NCBI RefSeq assembly: GCF_001591165.1
Contig: NZ_BCUG01000004.1
Location: 124,001 to 188,000 of the forward strand
Length of the DNA: 64,000 nucleotides
Reading direction: 5' to 3'
Source of the DNA: Thauera butanivorans NBRC 103042
GTDB lineage: Bacteria; Pseudomonadota; Gammaproteobacteria; Burkholderiales; Rhodocyclaceae
Shown: in pieces, positions 57,354-64,000 of the stretch
Layout of the letters: each line of letters opens with the position of its first letter
Position numbering within the stretch: position 1 is the first letter of the stretch
Notes under the pieces: model-generated
Seen by the model: the letters and a program-made list of their open reading frames with translations, nothing else
Told to the model about the DNA's origin: nothing
The model's database searches: none
Program-made: the position numbers and the translations under genes

Positions 57354-57395
57354 TTGATTCAAATCATGGTGGGGGGGCAGCCGGCTCCCTACCAT
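57354..57395 (+). promoter_or_regulatory. Dnr/FNR-type box and promoter of norCB
   Basis: TTGATTCAAATCAT (57354-57367) matches TTGAT-N4-ATCAA in 9 of 10 fixed positions. A TACCAT -10-like element is at 57390-57395, which puts the box at about -41.5, the normal activating position for NO- or oxygen-sensing CRP/FNR family regulators. norC starts at 57489. Confidence 0.75.
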
Positions 57396-57488
57396 GCGCT
57401 CACCATCGGCTCAGCCGTGGGAATGTAATCCCCCTTACCACTGACACCAATCAATCCTGAAAACGAGACCAATGATGAGGAGTGCGCG

Positions 57489-57914
57489 ATGAGCGGCATT
57501 TTCACAAAATCGATGGCGCGGAACATCTTCTATGGGGGGACGGTTTTCTTCTTCCTCCTGTTCCTGGCGCTGACCTTCGACACCGAGCGCGAACTGCCAT
57601 CGCGCGACAATTCTCACAACATCACGCCGGAAGTCGCCGCCGGCAAGCACATCTGGGAAACACGAAACTGTATCGGATGCCACTCCCTGCTGGGCGAAGG
57701 CGCCTATTTCGCGCCTGAACTCGGCAATGTCTATGTTCGCCGCGGTCCGGAGTTCATCAAGGCGTGGATGCAGAGCATGCCCACGATGGCGCCTGGCCGC
57801 CGCCAGATGCCCAACTTCAACCTGACCGACGAGGAGCTGGATGAGCTCGTTGCCTTCCTGAAGTACACCTCCGAGATCAACACCGCCAACTGGCCGCCCA
57901 ACATCGAAGGTTGA
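57489..57914 (+). CDS. norC: Nitric oxide reductase subunit C
   Basis: A 141-residue membrane-anchored cytochrome c. The N-terminal helix FYGGTVFFFLLFLALTF anchors it to the inner membrane. The haem site CIGCH is at residues 61-65 (RNCIGCHSLLGEGAYFAPEL), and the axial Met is likely in the PTMAPGRRQMPNF region. It passes electrons to NorB in denitrification (2 NO to N2O). ATG 57489 is chosen, with GGAG at 57478-57481. norB follows. Confidence 0.97.
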   Translation: MSGIFTKSMARNIFYGGTVFFFLLFLALTFDTERELPSRDNSHNITPEVAAGKHIWETRNCIGCHSLLGEGAYFAPELGNVYVRRGPEFIKAWMQSMPTMAPGRRQMPNFNLTDEELDELVAFLKYTSEINTANWPPNIEG

Positions 57915-57926
57915 GTCGAAGGCTGA

Positions 57927-59354
<1,428 letters not shown>

Positions 59355-59407
59355 CGATGACCGGTGTCTCTCCGCAGTAACTCCTGGGCGACCAGGGGAA
59401 GGGGTTG

Positions 59408-59435
59408 GGGGCGGCTTGGGCCGCCCCTTTTTTTT
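59408..59435 (+). terminator. Rho-independent terminator after norB
   Basis: GGGGCGGC (59408-59415), loop TTGG, GCCGCCCC (59420-59427), then eight T residues (59428-59435). Confidence 0.92.
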
Positions 59436-59551
59436 CGTCGACGGTCTGGCGATCCGGCGCCCGGCAGTCCGGCGGCGGCAAACCGCTTGCCTGCCGCGCC
59501 ACAGCCTGTAGGATCCCAGCTTTCCGAGAAATACAGCACAGGAGCCCGCAC

Positions 59552-60604
59552 ATGCAGACCTATGGCTATGCCGCCTACAGCAAGGACACGCCTCTGGCGC
59601 CCTTCAAGTTCGAACGCCGTGCGCTGCGGCCGAACGACGTCGCGATGGAGATCCTCTACTGTGGCGTGTGCCATTCCGACCTGCACACCACGCGCAACGA
59701 CTGGGGCAAGAGCTATTACCCGATCGTGCCGGGGCACGAGATCGTCGGTCGCGTCACCCGGGTCGGCGCCGAGGTCACCCGCTACAAGGCCGGCGACCAC
59801 GTCGCCGTCGGCTGCCTGGTCGACAGCTGCATGGAATGCGATCTATGCCAACGGGGCGAGGAACAGCTCTGTCGCAAGGGCTGCACCGGCACCTATGGCG
59901 GACACGACCGCATCACCCGGGAGCCGACGCAGGGCGGCTATTCCAAGCATCTGGTGGTGCGCGAGGAATTCTGCCTGCGCGTACCCGAAGGGCTGGATCT
60001 GGCCCGGGCGGCGCCCTTGCTGTGCGCCGGCATCACCACCTGGTCGCCGCTGCGCACCTGGCAAGTCGGGCCGGGCAGCCGGGTGGCCGTGATCGGGCTG
60101 GGCGGCCTGGGCCACATGGCGGTCAAGCTCGCGGTCGGGCTGGGCGCCGACGTCACGGTGCTGAGCCGCAGCAGGGACAAGGAAGCCGACGCGCTGGCGC
60201 TGGGCGCGCACCGCCTGCTCGCCTCATCGGACACCGAGTCGATGCGCAAGGCCTCCAGCAGCTTCGACCTGATCATCGACACCGTGCCGGTCCAGCACAG
60301 CCTCAAGCCCTATCTGCCGTTGCTGGACGTGGACGGGACGCTGGTACTGGTGGGCCAGATCGGCCCGCTGGACGAACTGAGCACGGTGCCGTTGCTGTTC
60401 GGCCGCCGCCGCATCGCCGGCTCGCCGATCGGCGGCATCCGCGAGACGCAGGAACTGCTCGATTTCTGCGCGGCAAAGAACATCCTGCCCGACTGCGAGA
60501 TGATCCGCATGGACGAGATCAACCACGCCTTCGAGCGCATGGAAAAAGCCGACGTGCGCTACCGCTTCGTGATCGACATGGCTTCGCTGTCCAGCGTCGC
60601 CTGA
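59552..60604 (+). CDS. Zinc-dependent NAD(P) alcohol dehydrogenase (YahK/AdhC-like)
   Basis: A 350-residue medium-chain zinc dehydrogenase. Catalytic zinc ligands are in ILYCGVCHSDLHTTRNDWG and PIVPGHEIVGRV; the structural zinc Cys group is CMECDLCQRGEEQLC. The nucleotide-binding motif is VAVIGLGGLGHMAVKLAV, with SRSRDKEADA after it, a sequence that favours NADP. It resembles E. coli YahK and cinnamyl-alcohol-type enzymes that reduce aldehydes. The start follows AGGAG at 59540. A single gene with no partner. Confidence 0.93.
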   Translation: MQTYGYAAYSKDTPLAPFKFERRALRPNDVAMEILYCGVCHSDLHTTRNDWGKSYYPIVPGHEIVGRVTRVGAEVTRYKAGDHVAVGCLVDSCMECDLCQRGEEQLCRKGCTGTYGGHDRITREPTQGGYSKHLVVREEFCLRVPEGLDLARAAPLLCAGITTWSPLRTWQVGPGSRVAVIGLGGLGHMAVKLAVGLGADVTVLSRSRDKEADALALGAHRLLASSDTESMRKASSSFDLIIDTVPVQHSLKPYLPLLDVDGTLVLVGQIGPLDELSTVPLLFGRRRIAGSPIGGIRETQELLDFCAAKNILPDCEMIRMDEINHAFERMEKADVRYRFVIDMASLSSVA

Positions 60605-60645
60605 AGCAGCGGCCCGCCCCCGTATGCCGCGGGCGAGCCGGCGCT

Positions 60646-62979
<2,334 letters not shown>

Positions 62980-63055
62980 GCCGATCTCCTTGCCTGCCGA
63001 TGCGGGAGCTGCAAAAACGCAGACCTTCTTGCACAGCAGGTGCACTCATACTAGC

Positions 63056-63079
63056 ACACATGAACAATTGTTCATGTGT
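63056..63079 (-). promoter_or_regulatory. SmtB/ArsR-type operator upstream of zntA
   Basis: A perfect 24-bp palindrome; each half is ACACATGAACAA. It contains the family's core TGAACA-N2-TGTTCA and lies between the repressor gene and zntA, 77 bases before the zntA start, in AT-rich DNA. Confidence 0.9.
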
Positions 63080-63138
63080 TTTTTAAAAAGGCACACCCGC
63101 TCCGCTGCAGCGCCACACCTCCTGCCCGGGCGCAGCGT

Positions 63139-63516
63139 TCAATCGTCAGCCTGCTCTTCCACGATGTGGCTGGCCATGTCCTGCAGCACCTGGCTGACGT
63201 GCTGGTCGGCGACTTCGTAGAAGATGTGCTTGGCCCGCCGCACTCCCTTCACCAGCCGCGCGCCACGCAGCAGCCGCAAATGGTGGCTGACCAGCGACTG
63301 CGACAGCTCAAGGCTGTCAGCGATCTCCCCCACCGAAGTGGAACCTTTCATGCAGCACAGCATGATCCTGAGGCGCGACGGATCGCCCAGCAGGCGGAAA
63401 GTCTCCGCCAGGATGGTGACGTCGTTCTGCGACAGCGCAAAGGCATCGCCGGCGTCCTGTTCTCGTGCAGGCGCAGGCGGCACATCCTTGCCGCCGCGCG
63501 GTTTGTGTGAAGTCAT
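63139..63516 (-). CDS. SmtB/ArsR-family metal-responsive repressor
   Basis: A 125-residue winged-helix repressor. The DNA-binding helices are in SVGEIADSLELSQSLVSHHL and RLVKGVRRAKHIFYEV. The C-terminal helix holds Asp104, His106, His117 and Glu120, the same residues with the same spacing as the alpha-5 zinc site of SmtB. The SmtB alpha-3N Cys site is absent, though a CysCys pair is at 54-55. Zinc-type sensing is therefore expected. It is upstream of zntA on the same strand, and the perfect operator lies between them. About 25 N-terminal residues are non-conserved. Confidence 0.92.
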   Translation of the reverse strand: MTSHKPRGGKDVPPAPAREQDAGDAFALSQNDVTILAETFRLLGDPSRLRIMLCCMKGSTSVGEIADSLELSQSLVSHHLRLLRGARLVKGVRRAKHIFYEVADQHVSQVLQDMASHIVEEQADD

Positions 63517-63685
63517 GGCGCGAAGATACCTGTTCCCGAAGCCGGCCGCTGTGGTCCCTGATCGGCAGCCGCATCGGTCTGCCCTGCTGGTGGCCGGGAT
63601 TACAGCCTAGAACCCCCGTCACGTCCACCCCGCGGGGCAGGATGCAGGACGACGGCGAGCAGCAGCGGCCGTCCATACCGGCCCC

Positions 63686-64000
63686 TCACTTGGAAACCGC
63701 CACCTCCTGAGGTGAAGCACCTGGATCGACGGCAGGTTCATGCTTCGCGGACCAGACGCTATCGGCATGGCCTTCCAGCATCCGCTTGCGGGTGTGATGC
63801 GCCAGCAGCAGAAACACCGGTACGGCTGCCAGGGCGGTGGCATCGACGGCGAAGCCCGCGCCGTGATGGTTCCAGGTGCCGCCGATCCCCCAGATGCCCG
63901 CCAGACTGCCGAGCGGAATCAGCAGGGTCGCCAGCGCCGCCAGCCGCAGCAGTTCGTCGGCGCCGCGGGCAGCCCCCCGCACGAAGGCCCAGGCCACGGC
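63686..64000 (-). CDS. PepSY-associated membrane protein, C-terminal part (5' end outside window)
   Basis: About 104 residues to a stop at 63686; the frame is open to the window edge. Two hydrophobic helices (LLRLAALATLLIPLGSLAGI and FAVDATALAAVPVFLLLAHH) and a charged C-terminus (SVWSAKHEPAVDPG). It looks like the tail of a PepSY-TM type membrane protein of the kind found with iron-uptake genes. Family assignment is tentative because only the end is visible. The 169-base gap to the repressor gene (63517-63685) holds nothing else I recognise. Confidence 0.5.
   Translation of the reverse strand, partial: AVAWAFVRGAARGADELLRLAALATLLIPLGSLAGIWGIGGTWNHHGAGFAVDATALAAVPVFLLLAHHTRKRMLEGHADSVWSAKHEPAVDPGASPQEVAVSK

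Overview
The window is about 64 kb of GC-rich DNA with dense, mostly short-spaced genes. It looks like the chromosome of a denitrifying betaproteobacterium, most likely of the Thauera/Azoarcus group in the Rhodocyclales. This is inferred from gene content: norCB, alaA with hom, tandem aat-bpt beside pyrD, a PEP-CTERM protein, and several SoxR-, SmtB-, Dnr- and Fur-type sites. No rRNA, tRNA, CRISPR array or insertion sequence was recognised.

Left part (1-11.8 kb): the 3' part of prkA with yeaH and spoVR, then a Fur-box-preceded pair (a FagA-like protein and fumC). A decayed region follows. A FecI-type sigma factor start is fused to the 3' part of one TonB-dependent receptor. A vapBC pair comes next, then a second fecI/fecR/receptor set that is fused, frameshifted and cut off into the remnant of an EAL-domain gene.

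Middle-left (11.9-24.8 kb): NAD(P)H-hydrate repair (nnr), nadC, a broken AAA/PD-(D/E)XK gene, thrC, a DUF533 protein and a large D-lactate dehydrogenase-type flavo-iron-sulfur protein. After these comes a patch of remnants (VOC, LysR and acyl-CoA synthetase fragments) mixed with small intact genes (RidA-like, PLP deaminase, dodecin, MOSC).

Centre (25-34.3 kb): a PEP-CTERM protein and a five-haem cytochrome c that joins an AdhB-like three-haem part to a TsdA-like two-haem part. Convergent to it is a TtrS/TtrR-like two-component system. That system sits at the end of a tightly packed minus-strand run alaA-hom-unknown-ttrS-ttrR. hom and thrC, often adjacent in related bacteria, lie about 14.6 kb apart here, and the cytochrome and two-component genes lie between them.

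Right-centre (34.4-49.6 kb): a second vapBC, a Bcp peroxiredoxin, PhoH, a cNMP/CBS/DUF294 protein overlapping a DnaQ-like exonuclease with altered metal ligands, an NlpC/P60 peptidase, and a split ferric-iron ABC transporter (fbpA, fbpB, fbpC in three transcription units). A divergent DUF2325 gene shares a Fur-like site with fbpA. The N-degron transferases aat and bpt and then pyrD follow.

Right end (49.6-64 kb): soxR divergent from an RND efflux operon with a textbook SoxR promoter, a periplasmic amidase, norCB behind a Dnr/FNR box, a zinc alcohol dehydrogenase, a Zn/Cd/Pb P-type ATPase with an SmtB-type repressor and a perfect 24-bp operator, and the C-terminal end of a PepSY-type membrane protein running off the window.

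Shared themes are iron-responsive uptake (some of it decayed), metal and redox stress defence, and anaerobic nitrogen-oxide respiration, with possible sulfur-oxyanion electron transfer.
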